A stretch of DNA of 64,000 bases, taken from NCBI GenBank assembly GCA_016285885.1, contig JAEERP010000001.1, positions 806,001-870,000 on the forward strand, given 5' to 3'. The stretch comes from Paludibacteraceae bacterium (GTDB lineage Bacteria > Bacteroidota > Bacteroidia > Bacteroidales > Paludibacteraceae). The position numbers and the translations under genes were made by a program. Of the stretch, positions 48,564 to 59,867 are shown piece by piece. A model generated the notes under the pieces. The model saw nothing but the letters and a program-made list of their open reading frames with translations, ran no database searches and was not told where the DNA came from. The first letter of the stretch is position 1, and each line of letters opens with the position of its first letter.

Positions 48564-50588
48564 TTACTCAAAATCATCCGCACCCTTCAGCCTCAACACA
48601 CAAGCCGAGCGTGAAGGCAAATAGAGCAGTAACCACTCCTTGCCATCAGGGCGGGGAGCGTCGCCTGGCATCGTGAGATGGTTCGTGCTATCATCCACCA
48701 ATCCGAACCCGCCAAACTCCTTATCGTCCGTATTCAACACAATCTCATACTCGCCCGCCTCCGTAAGGATACCATAGTCTGAGAAAGACTTGTACGGGTG
48801 GAAATTAAAGACAAAGACCAGATCCTTGCGGCGGAAGGCCAGCACTTGATCATCAGACTTGTCCCACAGTTCGATCAGCTTGGACTCCTCGAACTTGTGC
48901 GAGTCACGTATCAGCTTGATCATCTTCTTGTCGAAATCACCCAAGTACTTGTATTTAAGGTCGGTATCATCCACCAAGTGCCACTGCCGGCGCGCATACT
49001 TGTACGACCAGCCATTCCCTTCGCGAGGGAAATCGATCCACTCCGGATGACCGAACTCATTGCCCATGAAGTTCAGATAGCCACCGTTGATGGTCGCTAA
49101 CGTAATCAAACGGATCATCTTATGCAGAGCGATGGCACGGTCCACCATGTACGACGAATCGAACAAGCGAGACATGTGCCAATACATATCCGCATCCGCC
49201 AATCTGAAAATCAACGTCTTATCTCCAACCAAAGCTTGGTCGTGGCTCTCCGCATAGCTAATCACCTTCTCATCCCCTCGCCTATTCGTCAAGGTCCAGA
49301 GGATATGCCCCGGCTTCCAATCCTCGTCCCTGCACTCCTTGATGATCTTGATCCAGAAATCAGGGATACCCATGGCGAGGCGATAGTTAAAGCCCATTCC
49401 ACCGTCACTGATCTTAGCGGCCAAGCCAGGCATACCGCTCACATCCTCCGCTATGGTGATGGCCCGAGGGTTCACCTCATGGATCAGATGGTTCGCCAAC
49501 GTGAGGTAGCAGATGGCGTCACCATCCTGGTTCGGGCTATAGTAGTCGGAATAGTTCGAGAAGGAAGTACCCATGCCATGGTCGAGGTACATCATGGAGG
49601 TGACCCCATCGAAGCGGAAACCATCGAAATGGAACTCATCCAGCCAATATTTGCAATTGGAAAGCAAGAAGTGGACCACCTCGTTCTTCGCATAGTTGAA
49701 GCAATAGGAGTCCCACTGCCGATGTTCGCCACGCGCACCGTCGTGGAAATACTGGTAACGGGTACCATCCAAGCAGCCGAGGCCCTCGTTCTCGTTCTTC
49801 ACCGCATGGGAATGTACCAAATCCATGATAACGGCAAGGCCCATTTGGTGGGCGGTGTCGATCAGTTCCTTCAGTTCGTCAGGCGTCCCGAAGCGGGAAG
49901 AAGGTGCGAAAAAGCTGGACACATGGTAACCGAACGATCCATAGTAGGGATGCTCTTGTATGGCCATGATCTGCACGCAGTTGTAACCATCGGCGACAAT
50001 GCGCGGCAGCACATTATCCTTGAACTCACGATAGGTGGAGACCCGCTCCGCCTCGCCAGCCATACCCACATGCGACTCGTAGATCAGCAACGGGGAGACC
50101 GATGGCTTGAACTTCTTGACCGTAAACTTATAGGGTTTCTCAGGCGCCCATACCTGAGCGGAAAAAATCTTCGTCTCATCATCCTGAACCACACGATTGG
50201 CCCAAGCCGGGATACGTTCGCCACAGCCACCATCCCAATAGACCTTCATCTTGTAGAGGTCGCCATGCTTCATCGCATTCTCGGGCATTTCCAGCTGCCA
50301 GATGCCATTCTTCAGGGGTTGAAGTTGGTATTTCTTCGACTCTTGCCATCCATTAAAATCTCCAATAAGATAGATAGACGTCGCATTAGGCGCCCACTCA
50401 CGGAAGACCCATTTCTTCGCCTCATGATGCAAACCAAAATAGAGGTAACCTGATGCAAAATCAGACAGGGATTGGGATGGCCCACACAGCTCGGAGAGCC
50501 GTTTCATATAGTATTTATACCTACCGACGATAGCATCCTGATAGGGTTTCAACCATAAATCATTCTTAATCAGCCTTAACATTTCCAT
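48564..50588 (-). CDS. glgB: 1,4-alpha-glucan branching enzyme (GH13)
   Basis: YESHVGMAGE, DEFHFDGFRFDGVTSMMY, TIAEDVSGMPGL, NFMGNEFGHPEWIDFP. Confidence 0.95.
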   Translation of the reverse strand: MEMLRLIKNDLWLKPYQDAIVGRYKYYMKRLSELCGPSQSLSDFASGYLYFGLHHEAKKWVFREWAPNATSIYLIGDFNGWQESKKYQLQPLKNGIWQLEMPENAMKHGDLYKMKVYWDGGCGERIPAWANRVVQDDETKIFSAQVWAPEKPYKFTVKKFKPSVSPLLIYESHVGMAGEAERVSTYREFKDNVLPRIVADGYNCVQIMAIQEHPYYGSFGYHVSSFFAPSSRFGTPDELKELIDTAHQMGLAVIMDLVHSHAVKNENEGLGCLDGTRYQYFHDGARGEHRQWDSYCFNYAKNEVVHFLLSNCKYWLDEFHFDGFRFDGVTSMMYLDHGMGTSFSNYSDYYSPNQDGDAICYLTLANHLIHEVNPRAITIAEDVSGMPGLAAKISDGGMGFNYRLAMGIPDFWIKIIKECRDEDWKPGHILWTLTNRRGDEKVISYAESHDQALVGDKTLIFRLADADMYWHMSRLFDSSYMVDRAIALHKMIRLITLATINGGYLNFMGNEFGHPEWIDFPREGNGWSYKYARRQWHLVDDTDLKYKYLGDFDKKMIKLIRDSHKFEESKLIELWDKSDDQVLAFRRKDLVFVFNFHPYKSFSDYGILTEAGEYEIVLNTDDKEFGGFGLVDDSTNHLTMPGDAPRPDGKEWLLLYLPSRSACVLRLKGADDFE

Positions 50589-50755
50589 AACAATTGCTTA
50601 CATGTTATTAATGTAAAAGTAACAAATTAATCCTAAAAAACGGTACGATTCCGCGTCATTTTATCTAAAAAAGTTTAAAAGAGAAAACGGGTGGACTTTC
50701 CACCCACCACCAGGACGGAAAGGAGGGAAACGCAGCGTTCCGACCATACAAAAAT

Positions 50756-53329
50756 TTAGAAATTGAAGTGGACACCGAAGCGCACCCCACTCTTATCAAC
50801 CCCCTCGTGTTCCTTGTAGGAGAGTCGCCACACATAATCGACACGGAAGACCTTGAAGATATTCTCCACACCGGCGCTGACCTCCATATACGGACGATCC
50901 CCTAAGGTGTAGGTGGTCGACGGGAAGGCGAACAACCCCTCCGGATTATCAGCGCGCAACGGATTGTTGTCACGCGACAAATTTCCCCATAACCCTCTGA
51001 AGGAGAAGACCTCGCGCAATTGCAACTTGCGGATCACCGGTATTCGGTTCAGCACAAGACCGTTCATGTAATAGGTCAGGTACCATGCCACAGACTGGTC
51101 GTTGATGAACTCAACCGGATCCATCAAATTGAAGGCCTCATTATCAATGAAATACGAAGAGGAGACTGGCGGTATATCCAGCAAAGTATAAGGAACCCTA
51201 TTCCAAACCTTCACTCCCTTCAAGACAAAATCTATGTAGCCGAAGTAGGAGAACCAGACCCTTTTCTCGAAGCTCAGCTCTGTTTTATGGCAAGTATAGT
51301 CAGAGCCAAGAAAGCCATCCTTAGCGACGGAGTGCGACAAGAGCAATATCGGCACCTCTTTATTCAAGGTGAAGCGGTGTTGTCTGGACTGGAAGAATTT
51401 CTCCTTCGGAGCGAAACGGAAAGAGAGCTTCAACGTGCTCATGGAATAGTTATCGAGCGAAGACACACCCCCCATTTCATCGTACCGCTGGAAATCAGTC
51501 AAGAAGGTGGAATAGGAAGTCTTGAAACTGAAATGGGCATTGAGAGAAAAGCCCGAATGGTACTCATGGCGGTAAGAAAGGCCGGCATCCCTGGCGTAGA
51601 TCGCGTCACGATCGTCCGAGCGACTAAACAAGGAGCTGATCGCATTGCCCCCCACCGAGCTATACGACTCGTCACCCACCTTTTCCACATCGTACCGGTA
51701 GTAGCCCGTCAGAGAGTGGACAGGGAACTCCACATGATACTTCTTCTTATCGTTGAACGAATACTCGACGGACCCCATTCCCTTCGGACGTTTGTCCTTA
51801 AAGCCATAGGCGGCATAACCGGAAAGGAAAAGATGCTTATGGAACGAGGTGGTCGTCTCACCTCCAAAACGAAGGCGGAAACCCTCCAGTTCATTGGCAG
51901 AGATCATGGAGAAGACAGGGCCGATATCGAACGGACTATTTTCCTTTCGGATAGGGATAAAATTATTGGTGCAAATCTTCACGAACCCCTCCGTGAAACG
52001 GTAGATCGGCACATGACGGAGCTCTGTCATCAGGAGGCTCGTGCGTGACTCCTGTTCGGAAAGCGGCACATGGCGTAACGAATCCCACTCCGTAGCAGAA
52101 GCGGCATGCGTGGCCGACTCGTCCACCACAGGGTCAGGGAAATCAAAGAGCGGCATATCCGCAGGACGTTCAAAGGAGTAGTTACGGTAAGCGTTCAAAC
52201 GCTCCCCATAGACGCGAGGAGCCGCCGGCACAAAGAATGCCACGCTGATGAAATCCTTCGTCAACAAGCGAGTCCCATCCGGCGCATAAGCGAAGTCCTG
52301 GTCGAACGACATGCTCTCGACGAAATTCAGATTGATATTCTTCGGCAGGTTGAAATGAGCCCTTTTCAACGCATATGAAGAGTCCAACGCCACATATAGG
52401 CTACCCGTGAAACCATACGCCTCCGTCGTGTGGGGCGTAAAGGCGATGTTCACGCAACGCACGCTATCGATTTCCAACGTATCCACCGCAAAAAACTTAT
52501 AGAAAGCGGGAGCCACATTGGAGAGCGGGCTCACAAAGTGATTCGAGAGCAGAACGATATCATTTTCAAAGATATCCACATCACGGAAGAACTCGTTGAA
52601 AGTATTTTGGACCTCCTCCTGAGGCAATAATTCATCGATTCCATCGAATTTTTTCGCATGGATAACCGTCCGAACGCGTTCAGGGGAGGATTGTCGATAG
52701 AGGGTCGAAGCCACCTCACGCAGGCCAAGAGGAAGAATCGAACGACCCTTCTGCGTAGTGTCTATATGATCATACAAAAAGCCAAAACGCTTGTTCAGCA
52801 TACCGAACTTACCCGCCTCGAAACCATTCCACGCATACGTAATTTTCTGATACTTATCGCATTGATAATACGGGAGGTTGAGTAGAGAGGTCTTGTCCTT
52901 GTTCTCTATCACCTTGCGGACCAAATCGAGCGCAGGGTTATTCTTTTTGGAATAGCGCTTCCTGTTTCGTCTGGAAACGACCACTTCATCGAGGGAATAC
53001 TCCTCCCAGTTAAGGTCCATCTTCAGCGTGCGTTTCCTTCCATCCGCATTCACATAGATTTTCTTATCCCTATAGCCCATCATGGAAAAGACCAGATAGC
53101 CGGATTCTTCGGTGGAAAGGGAAAAAGTGCCATTCATGTCAGTAATCGTCCCCAAATCCGTCTTTTCGAAATAGACAGAGACATAGGGGAGCGTCTCCTT
53201 GCTAAGAGAGTCGCGGACAACCCCGCCAATCTCTGTTTTCTCAGAGAAAGCCTTCGTAGGGGAAAGCAGGAAAGCGCACAAGAAGAGTAAACTTCCGAAC
53301 TTTCTTAGAAAAAATAAAACAGGGCTCAT
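50756..53329 (-). CDS. DUF5686 / carboxypeptidase-regulatory-like outer-membrane protein
   Basis: IGGVVRDSLSKETLPYVSVYFEKTDLGTITDMNGTFSL N-terminal domain; long barrel-like C-terminus. Confidence 0.82.
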   Translation of the reverse strand: MSPVLFFLRKFGSLLFLCAFLLSPTKAFSEKTEIGGVVRDSLSKETLPYVSVYFEKTDLGTITDMNGTFSLSTEESGYLVFSMMGYRDKKIYVNADGRKRTLKMDLNWEEYSLDEVVVSRRNRKRYSKKNNPALDLVRKVIENKDKTSLLNLPYYQCDKYQKITYAWNGFEAGKFGMLNKRFGFLYDHIDTTQKGRSILPLGLREVASTLYRQSSPERVRTVIHAKKFDGIDELLPQEEVQNTFNEFFRDVDIFENDIVLLSNHFVSPLSNVAPAFYKFFAVDTLEIDSVRCVNIAFTPHTTEAYGFTGSLYVALDSSYALKRAHFNLPKNINLNFVESMSFDQDFAYAPDGTRLLTKDFISVAFFVPAAPRVYGERLNAYRNYSFERPADMPLFDFPDPVVDESATHAASATEWDSLRHVPLSEQESRTSLLMTELRHVPIYRFTEGFVKICTNNFIPIRKENSPFDIGPVFSMISANELEGFRLRFGGETTTSFHKHLFLSGYAAYGFKDKRPKGMGSVEYSFNDKKKYHVEFPVHSLTGYYRYDVEKVGDESYSSVGGNAISSLFSRSDDRDAIYARDAGLSYRHEYHSGFSLNAHFSFKTSYSTFLTDFQRYDEMGGVSSLDNYSMSTLKLSFRFAPKEKFFQSRQHRFTLNKEVPILLLSHSVAKDGFLGSDYTCHKTELSFEKRVWFSYFGYIDFVLKGVKVWNRVPYTLLDIPPVSSSYFIDNEAFNLMDPVEFINDQSVAWYLTYYMNGLVLNRIPVIRKLQLREVFSFRGLWGNLSRDNNPLRADNPEGLFAFPSTTYTLGDRPYMEVSAGVENIFKVFRVDYVWRLSYKEHEGVDKSGVRFGVHFNF

Positions 53330-53335
53330 ATCACA

Positions 53336-54250
53336 TCAAAAAATAAAAGTTTTACCATCAATCGCCAAATCGGTCGCTTCGAACACACTTTTCGCCTCCT
53401 CGAGGAGCGGAAGAGGATCATCGTATCTTGCCGAATAATGGCCGATGACCAAGCGCTTCACATTCGCCATTTTAGCGATGGTGGCCGCCTGAAGTGCGGT
53501 GGAATGCATCGTTTTCTTCGCGGAAGGGAGGTCTTGGTTCAGGAAAGTAGCCTCATGAAACAAACAATCCACCCCCTCGATATGCTCCAAGAACTTCTCC
53601 GTATAAGCCGTATCGGAGCAGTAAGCGAAACTCTTCGAAGGCGTCGGGTCGGTCGTCAGCTGCCGATTAGGGATCACCTCACCCTCCTCCGTCACGAAGT
53701 CCGCCCCACGCTTGACGAGGGGAATCTGGGCGATGGGTATATGAAAATATTTCACCATTTCACCGTCAATGTGGCGCTCCTTCTCATGCTCTTTGAAGAG
53801 GAATCCGGAAGAACGGACCGAATGTTTCAAGGGGAACGTCTTGACAGACAATGATCTATCATCATATATCACCTCCGATTCTGTCGGTGAAAAGGGCTCA
53901 AAATGGACATTGAACGACAACCCTTTGCAGAAATAAGCGATCAACGGACGCACCAATTGCTCCAACTCGGGGTGAGAGTGGACATAGACGTCAGAGGTAC
54001 GTCCCTGCGTGTCCAAGGTGGAGATGAGTCCAACCAGCCCGAAGCAATGGTCGCCATGCAGATGGGAGATGAAGATATGGTTCAAGCGGGAGACACGGAC
54101 CCCATATTGGCGCACACGATGCTGCGTACCCTCTCCACAGTCGATCATGAAAACTTTCTCACGCAGGGAAAGCACCTGTGACGGGTGTGAAAAACGCTTC
54201 GTCGGCACCGCCGAGCCAGCCCCTAATATCTGTAACTGAACGTTCTCCAA
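53336..54250 (-). CDS. rnz: Ribonuclease Z
   Basis: MIDCGEGTQHRVRQYGVRVSRLNHIFISHLHGDHCFGLVGL and HSTALQAATIAKMANVKRLVIGHYSARY. Confidence 0.95.
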   Translation of the reverse strand: MENVQLQILGAGSAVPTKRFSHPSQVLSLREKVFMIDCGEGTQHRVRQYGVRVSRLNHIFISHLHGDHCFGLVGLISTLDTQGRTSDVYVHSHPELEQLVRPLIAYFCKGLSFNVHFEPFSPTESEVIYDDRSLSVKTFPLKHSVRSSGFLFKEHEKERHIDGEMVKYFHIPIAQIPLVKRGADFVTEEGEVIPNRQLTTDPTPSKSFAYCSDTAYTEKFLEHIEGVDCLFHEATFLNQDLPSAKKTMHSTALQAATIAKMANVKRLVIGHYSARYDDPLPLLEEAKSVFEATDLAIDGKTFIF

Positions 54251-54513
54251 TAAAGTCTACGATTATAGTCAACAAACAATCATTCCGCAAAAATAACCAT
54301 AATCATAAAGAGATGAAACCATTTCACACTTTTTAGCACAAGCGGCGAACGTCCACCACTTTCATGGATCCGACGGCGGCACCCCCACCATCCGTATCAA
54401 TAATATTTTTCACGCATATAAAATTCATTAAAAAACCCATGTATTCGCAAGATAAATCCAAGCAAAAGCAATATATTCGCGGATGTTTTCCTGACAAGTA
54501 AATGTAAAACACC

Positions 54514-57513
54514 ATGCGTAAAAAAATCTTATTCTCGACAATCATCACCACCTTATGGGTGACAATGTCCTTTGCGAAAGTATCCGTCAGCGAGCTTTCC
54601 ACCTGCAACTATTCAGCCTTCATGAATAAAGACAACTACGATTTCTCCAATTACATCGAGTTCACCACCGACGGAGACTCTGTCAACATGAACGGCTACC
54701 TCATCATCCACTACGGCAAACAGGCAGTCAAGGGCAACCTTGTCGAACGGTGGAGATGGAGAGTGAGCTCAGATTGGATGATCGGTCCGAACAGCATCCT
54801 ATGGCTGGACGACACCCGCAAGGATGGGCATGCGTCCTACAAGCTAGACGCAGATGGCGGATCCATCGTCATCTACGAGCAGGGCGCCCTCATCGACTCG
54901 ATCACCTATGGCAAGATGGACATTAACCTATCCTACGGAAGAACCACGGCAGGAGAAGGCTACATGTCCCCCTCCCCCGGGCAACCCAACACCCAAGCAT
55001 ACGCCGACATCAACGCATGCAGGTGTTCCGCCCCGACCTTCAGTCACAAGGGAGGCATCCTGGAGGAGCCAATCGAGCTGACCATCGAAGGTGACGGAGA
55101 GATCTACTACACCACCAATGGGTCAGAGCCCACCAAAGAGAACGGCACCCTCTATACGGGTCCCATCTACATCGGCAGCAACACGAACATACGAGCCATT
55201 GCCTTCGCCGACAGCCTGATACAGAGCAAGACCAGCACCGCCACCTATATCGTGGGAGACGAAGCACACGCAGAAACAGGATTCACCATACCCATCGTAT
55301 CCATCACAGTAGACTCCGACTACTTCTACAGCGATTCCATCGGTATCTGCGTCAGGGGAACCAACGGAATAAAAGGAGAAAAGACCTGTACAAAAGGAAT
55401 AGCCAACTACAACCAGGAATGGCAACGACCCATAAATTTCGAATACATCGTGGACGGACAAACCGTTGTCAGCCAAGAGTTGGAGGCCAAAGTGGAGGGA
55501 GGATGCTCCAGAACCGAGAAAATCAAGTCGCTCGCCATCAAGGCAAGCAACAAGACGGGGAAAGACTCCATCGACTATCACTTCTTCCAATCCAAACCCA
55601 ACGTCATCCACAAGACCCTCCACATCAGAAACGGAGGAACAGCCTACTCCAAGGTGCGTTTCAGGGACGGTTTGATGCAGACCTTCGCCATCGGCATGAA
55701 CATCGATTACCAAGCATTCCAACCCGTAGCCTATTACATCAACGGTGTATACCAAGGCTTCATGGACCTGAACGAACGCACCAACTCAGACTACATTGAA
55801 GCCAACTACGGCATCAAGGAGGAGGACATCGATCTCATCACCCTCTCCGACCAGTTGGGGGTACGAGCCAGCAAAGGAGACAAGGACGCCTACAACGACT
55901 TGGTCAGCATGCTAACAAAGACAAATGAGAAAGACTCCGTCACCCTATACGAAAGAGCCTGCGCACGCATGGATATGGACGAGTACGTGGATTACCAGGT
56001 ATTCCAACAATTCATCGTCAACACAGACTGGCCAGGCAACAACACGAAGATTTGGAGAGACGTGGACAATGGGAAGTTCAGGTGGATACTCTTCGACACA
56101 GACTTCGGATTCGGACTCCCTGGTTATGAATACCTAGGCGGCGCAAGCAAGAACATGATCAACTGGTGCGCAGGCATAGGAAGCACCCAATGGGCCAACA
56201 GCGCTGGATGGATGACCATCATATTCGAACAACTATACCCGAACAGATTCTTCAAGAAGAAATTCATGACCAAGTTCCTCATCCACCTCTCCACCACCTT
56301 CTCCCCTCAACGAATCGAGAGCGTCTTCGACAGCATCTCTGCCCTTGTGGACAAAGAGTACGAGGCTTCATTCGGAAAGAGCGGAGCGAGCGCGGCAAGC
56401 TCCATGAGGAACTTCGCACTCAACCGGCACAAATTCATATACGGACACCTGCAGAAGTATGTCCATGGAGGCGACACCGTCAGCCTACAACTCGCATCCG
56501 AGATGAAGGAGGCCAAGCTATATTTCAACGGAGAACCTATCACAGAATATAACGGCAAATATTTCTCCGACTATGAGCTGGAGCTCAACGCCATCCCCCC
56601 ACAAGGCTATGAACTAGACAAGTGGGTCATCACCTGCGACACGATCGGCAATCCGTGGGCAGACACGCTGGATCCAAGGAAGAAGCTCCCTGGCTATCTG
56701 GTGACAAAACTCCGCTCGGGAGGAAAGATCACAGCCACCTTCCGCCCGATCAGCGAGCAACAACCAGAAACGCATCCGACCATCGTCATCAACGAAGTGT
56801 GCACCTCCAGCAACGCTCTCTCCAAGAACCCGGACCCACGAGGGAAATATGCAGACTGGATCGAGTTGTACAACTACGGAGAAGAAAGCTATGACTTGGC
56901 GGGCTACACCCTCTCCGTCATCGGGTCGGACGCAAGGATCGTCAGCCAATCGACCATCCCCGTCGGCTACGAACAGACCATCATCCGCCCGAAGGAGCAC
57001 AAGGTGCTTTGGGCCAACGGAGACAGTATCTATGGGCCATCCAGCCTCAACTTCAACCTCGACAAAGACAGTCTCTACACCATCTGTCTATCCAAGGGAG
57101 GTATAGACCATATAGACTGCGTCGAACTCGTTTCCCTGCAGACCAATGAATCGTACGCTAGGGAGGTTGACAGCTCATCGAACTGGGTCATCTACGGAAT
57201 CGACCCGCTGGAACTGAACCCAACGCCAGGCAAGAAGAACGGAGAAAAGGATACAACCGGCGTCGGCAATACATTGAACGACCCAATCGCACTCATTCTC
57301 TTCCCGAACCCAGCCAGCCAACAGATCAATATCCAAGCCTCTGTGCCAATGGAAAGAGTTGTGTTCCTCGACATGACAGGCAGGCAAATCTGCCATCTCC
57401 GTCCGAAGAAGGAGCAAATCAACCTAGACATAACCGCTTGGAAGGAGGGCTTATACCTCATCGAAATCGTCACGGAGAATGAAACAAGAACGCTTAAACT
57501 CATAAAAAAGTAA
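54514..57513 (+). CDS. CotH-kinase-like secreted protein with lamin-tail and chitobiase-like domains and T9SS type A sorting domain
   Basis: Two LTD-like segments, IYYTTNGSEPT, HIRNGGTAYSKVRFRDGLMQTF...FILFDTDFGFGLPGYEY-type CotH core, and C-terminal LFPNPASQQINIQASVPMERVVFLDMTGRQI...GLYLIEIVTENETRTLKLIKK. Confidence 0.85.
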   Translation: MRKKILFSTIITTLWVTMSFAKVSVSELSTCNYSAFMNKDNYDFSNYIEFTTDGDSVNMNGYLIIHYGKQAVKGNLVERWRWRVSSDWMIGPNSILWLDDTRKDGHASYKLDADGGSIVIYEQGALIDSITYGKMDINLSYGRTTAGEGYMSPSPGQPNTQAYADINACRCSAPTFSHKGGILEEPIELTIEGDGEIYYTTNGSEPTKENGTLYTGPIYIGSNTNIRAIAFADSLIQSKTSTATYIVGDEAHAETGFTIPIVSITVDSDYFYSDSIGICVRGTNGIKGEKTCTKGIANYNQEWQRPINFEYIVDGQTVVSQELEAKVEGGCSRTEKIKSLAIKASNKTGKDSIDYHFFQSKPNVIHKTLHIRNGGTAYSKVRFRDGLMQTFAIGMNIDYQAFQPVAYYINGVYQGFMDLNERTNSDYIEANYGIKEEDIDLITLSDQLGVRASKGDKDAYNDLVSMLTKTNEKDSVTLYERACARMDMDEYVDYQVFQQFIVNTDWPGNNTKIWRDVDNGKFRWILFDTDFGFGLPGYEYLGGASKNMINWCAGIGSTQWANSAGWMTIIFEQLYPNRFFKKKFMTKFLIHLSTTFSPQRIESVFDSISALVDKEYEASFGKSGASAASSMRNFALNRHKFIYGHLQKYVHGGDTVSLQLASEMKEAKLYFNGEPITEYNGKYFSDYELELNAIPPQGYELDKWVITCDTIGNPWADTLDPRKKLPGYLVTKLRSGGKITATFRPISEQQPETHPTIVINEVCTSSNALSKNPDPRGKYADWIELYNYGEESYDLAGYTLSVIGSDARIVSQSTIPVGYEQTIIRPKEHKVLWANGDSIYGPSSLNFNLDKDSLYTICLSKGGIDHIDCVELVSLQTNESYAREVDSSSNWVIYGIDPLELNPTPGKKNGEKDTTGVGNTLNDPIALILFPNPASQQINIQASVPMERVVFLDMTGRQICHLRPKKEQINLDITAWKEGLYLIEIVTENETRTLKLIKK

Positions 57514-57717
57514 ATCGAGAAGATTCGCCACCGTGAGAGAAGCGGGGAAGCGTCAGAAAAAACTTTTCGAAACGCCAAATTATTTAGCAAAAACCACTTG
57601 TTTCATTCGAAAAAAAGACATAATTTCGCAGTTAATTTGTGTGCAGGTACACTAAGCACATAATAAACTGGAAATTAACGGTATACATAGAAACCAAATT
57701 ATAATAGACGAAAGAAA

Positions 57718-58914
57718 ATGGATCAAGTATCAGCTCGTTTAGCGGCCTTATCGCCATCAGAGACGCTTGCCATGTCACAAAAAAGCCAAGAACTACGTGC
57801 ACAGGGCATAGATGTAATCAACTTAAGTGTGGGAGAACCTGACTTCAACACCCCCAAGCACATCAAGGCGGCTGCGCAAAAGGCAATCGACGACAATTTC
57901 TCATTCTACTCCCCAGTGCCAGGCTACATGCCTCTCAGAAAAGCTATCTCGGAGAAACTGAAGAAAGAGAACGGGTTGGATTTCGACCCAAGCCAAATCG
58001 TCTGCTCAAACGGTGCTAAACAAGCGGTCTGCAACGCTATCATGAGCCTTGTCGGACCTGGTGACGAAGTGATCGTCCCTGCCCCATACTGGGTTAGCTA
58101 CGTCGAGATGGTGAAGCTGGCTGAGGGTACCAACGTGATCGTGAAGGCTGGTTTGGAGCAAAACTTCAAGATCACTCCTGCACAATTGGAAGAGGCTATC
58201 ACGCCTAAGACTAAATTGTTGATCCTCTGCTCTCCTTCCAACCCTACCGGAAGCGTTTATTCCAAAGAGGAGTTGAAGGGATTGGCTGAGGTGATCGGCA
58301 AACACCCTAATATGTTCGTCCTCGCCGACGAGATCTACGAGCACATCAACTACGTGGGCAAGCACGAGAGCATCGCCCAATTCCCTGAGGTGAAGGACCA
58401 CGTGATCATCATAAACGGTGTGTCCAAAGGCTATGCGATGACGGGTTGGAGATTGGGCTGGATGGCCGCTCCGAAATGGATCGCCAGCGCATGCAACAAA
58501 CTCCAAGGACAATACACATCCGGTCCATGCTCCATCGCACAGAAAGCGGCCGAGGCTGCCTATACGGGCGACCAAAGCAGCGTGGAGACCATGCGTCAGG
58601 CTTTCGAGCGCAGACGTGACCTCGTCGTTAAGATGGCGGGCGAAATCTCCGGCTTCAAGGTGAACAAACCGGACGGCGCCTTCTACATCTTCCCTGAGTG
58701 CGACTCTTACTTCGGCAAGAAGACTCCTAAGGGAGACGTGATCAAAAGTGCGGCTGACCTCGCCATGTACCTCTTGGTGGACGGCCACGTGGCTTGCGTG
58801 GGCGGTGGCGCCTTCGGTGCTCCGAACTGCATCCGTATGTCCTACGCCACTTCGGAGGAGAACCTCACCGAGGCGTTCAAACGTATCAAAAAGGCATTGG
58901 ACGTCCTGAAATAA
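57718..58914 (+). CDS. Aspartate/aromatic aminotransferase (class I PLP)
   Basis: INLSVGEPDFNTPKHI, LCSPSNPTGSVYSKEEL, NGVSKGYAMTGWRLGWMAAP. Confidence 0.95.
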   Translation: MDQVSARLAALSPSETLAMSQKSQELRAQGIDVINLSVGEPDFNTPKHIKAAAQKAIDDNFSFYSPVPGYMPLRKAISEKLKKENGLDFDPSQIVCSNGAKQAVCNAIMSLVGPGDEVIVPAPYWVSYVEMVKLAEGTNVIVKAGLEQNFKITPAQLEEAITPKTKLLILCSPSNPTGSVYSKEELKGLAEVIGKHPNMFVLADEIYEHINYVGKHESIAQFPEVKDHVIIINGVSKGYAMTGWRLGWMAAPKWIASACNKLQGQYTSGPCSIAQKAAEAAYTGDQSSVETMRQAFERRRDLVVKMAGEISGFKVNKPDGAFYIFPECDSYFGKKTPKGDVIKSAADLAMYLLVDGHVACVGGGAFGAPNCIRMSYATSEENLTEAFKRIKKALDVLK

Positions 58915-58933
58915 AGGATTCCACACAATACTT

Positions 58934-58972
58934 GAAAAGGATGTGATCATTTCACATCCTTTTTTTTATTTT
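58934..58972 (+). terminator. Intrinsic terminator
   Basis: aaaggatgtgatcatttcacatccttttttttat. Confidence 0.8.
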
Positions 58973-58994
58973 TGTCAGCAATTAATCCTAAGGC

Positions 58995-59798
58995 ATGAAA
59001 CTGAAGATATTGACAGAGAACACGGTCTTCCAAGCGAAGATGAAGGCCGAACTGGGTTTTTCCCTCCTCATCGAGACTGACGAGAGGCAAAACATCCTGT
59101 TCGACACGGGGCAAACCGACCTCTACGCCTACAACGCGGAGATTGCGGGCGTGGACATCTCCGCCATTCAAGCGCTCGTCATCAGCCACGGACATTATGA
59201 CCACACGGGCGGACTGGCCCACTTCCTTGCCCACAACAACCATGCGCCGGTCTATGCGAAAGAGGGCTTCGACGTGGTACGCTACGGCACAGGCAACCGA
59301 TGCATCGGACTGCCCAGTCCCAACACCATAGACGCTTCACGCATCAGGAGGGTCACAGACATCACAGAAATTCTGCCCGGCATCTTCATCATGCCGGAGG
59401 TGAAGCTCTTCGACCCGCACGAAACGCACTTCACCAACATGGAGATCCAGAAGGGGGAAGGCCGCGCGGAGGACCAATTCGAGGACGAGCAATACATCTG
59501 CATCCGGCACGAAGGGAAAATCACCATCGTGAGCGGTTGCGCGCACCGTGGCATCGTCAACACGATACGAAGCGCGAAGGAACACTTCAGTGAGCCCATC
59601 CGCCTCGTGATCGGAGGGTTCCACACCCTGCACGAATCGCCCAACAAAATCAGCCACATCGCAAAGCTGATGAACCAGCTGGAGATCGAGGAGATCGTCG
59701 CCTGCCACTGCACCGGCATCGAGCAATACGCGCAACTCAAACAAGAGTACAACGGGAAGATCTCCTATGGGCACGTGGGGATGAACTTCTTCGTCTGA
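58995..59798 (+). CDS. MBL-fold metallohydrolase (RFA-P synthase-like)
   Basis: ENTVFQAKMKAELGFSLLIETDERQNILFDTGQT and ISHGHYDHTGGLAHFL. Confidence 0.88.
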   Translation: MKLKILTENTVFQAKMKAELGFSLLIETDERQNILFDTGQTDLYAYNAEIAGVDISAIQALVISHGHYDHTGGLAHFLAHNNHAPVYAKEGFDVVRYGTGNRCIGLPSPNTIDASRIRRVTDITEILPGIFIMPEVKLFDPHETHFTNMEIQKGEGRAEDQFEDEQYICIRHEGKITIVSGCAHRGIVNTIRSAKEHFSEPIRLVIGGFHTLHESPNKISHIAKLMNQLEIEEIVACHCTGIEQYAQLKQEYNGKISYGHVGMNFFV

Positions 59799-59867
59799 AA
59801 AAAACAGAGACCGATTACTAAAATCACTTAGAAAACGTAGGATTGTCTAACAAAAAACATACATATC

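Noticed and set aside
49122-50453. 443-aa + strand ORF antisense to glgB
   Set aside because: Lies within a clear glgB; sequence rich in R/H/I with no domain. It reflects stop-poor antisense frames in this codon usage.
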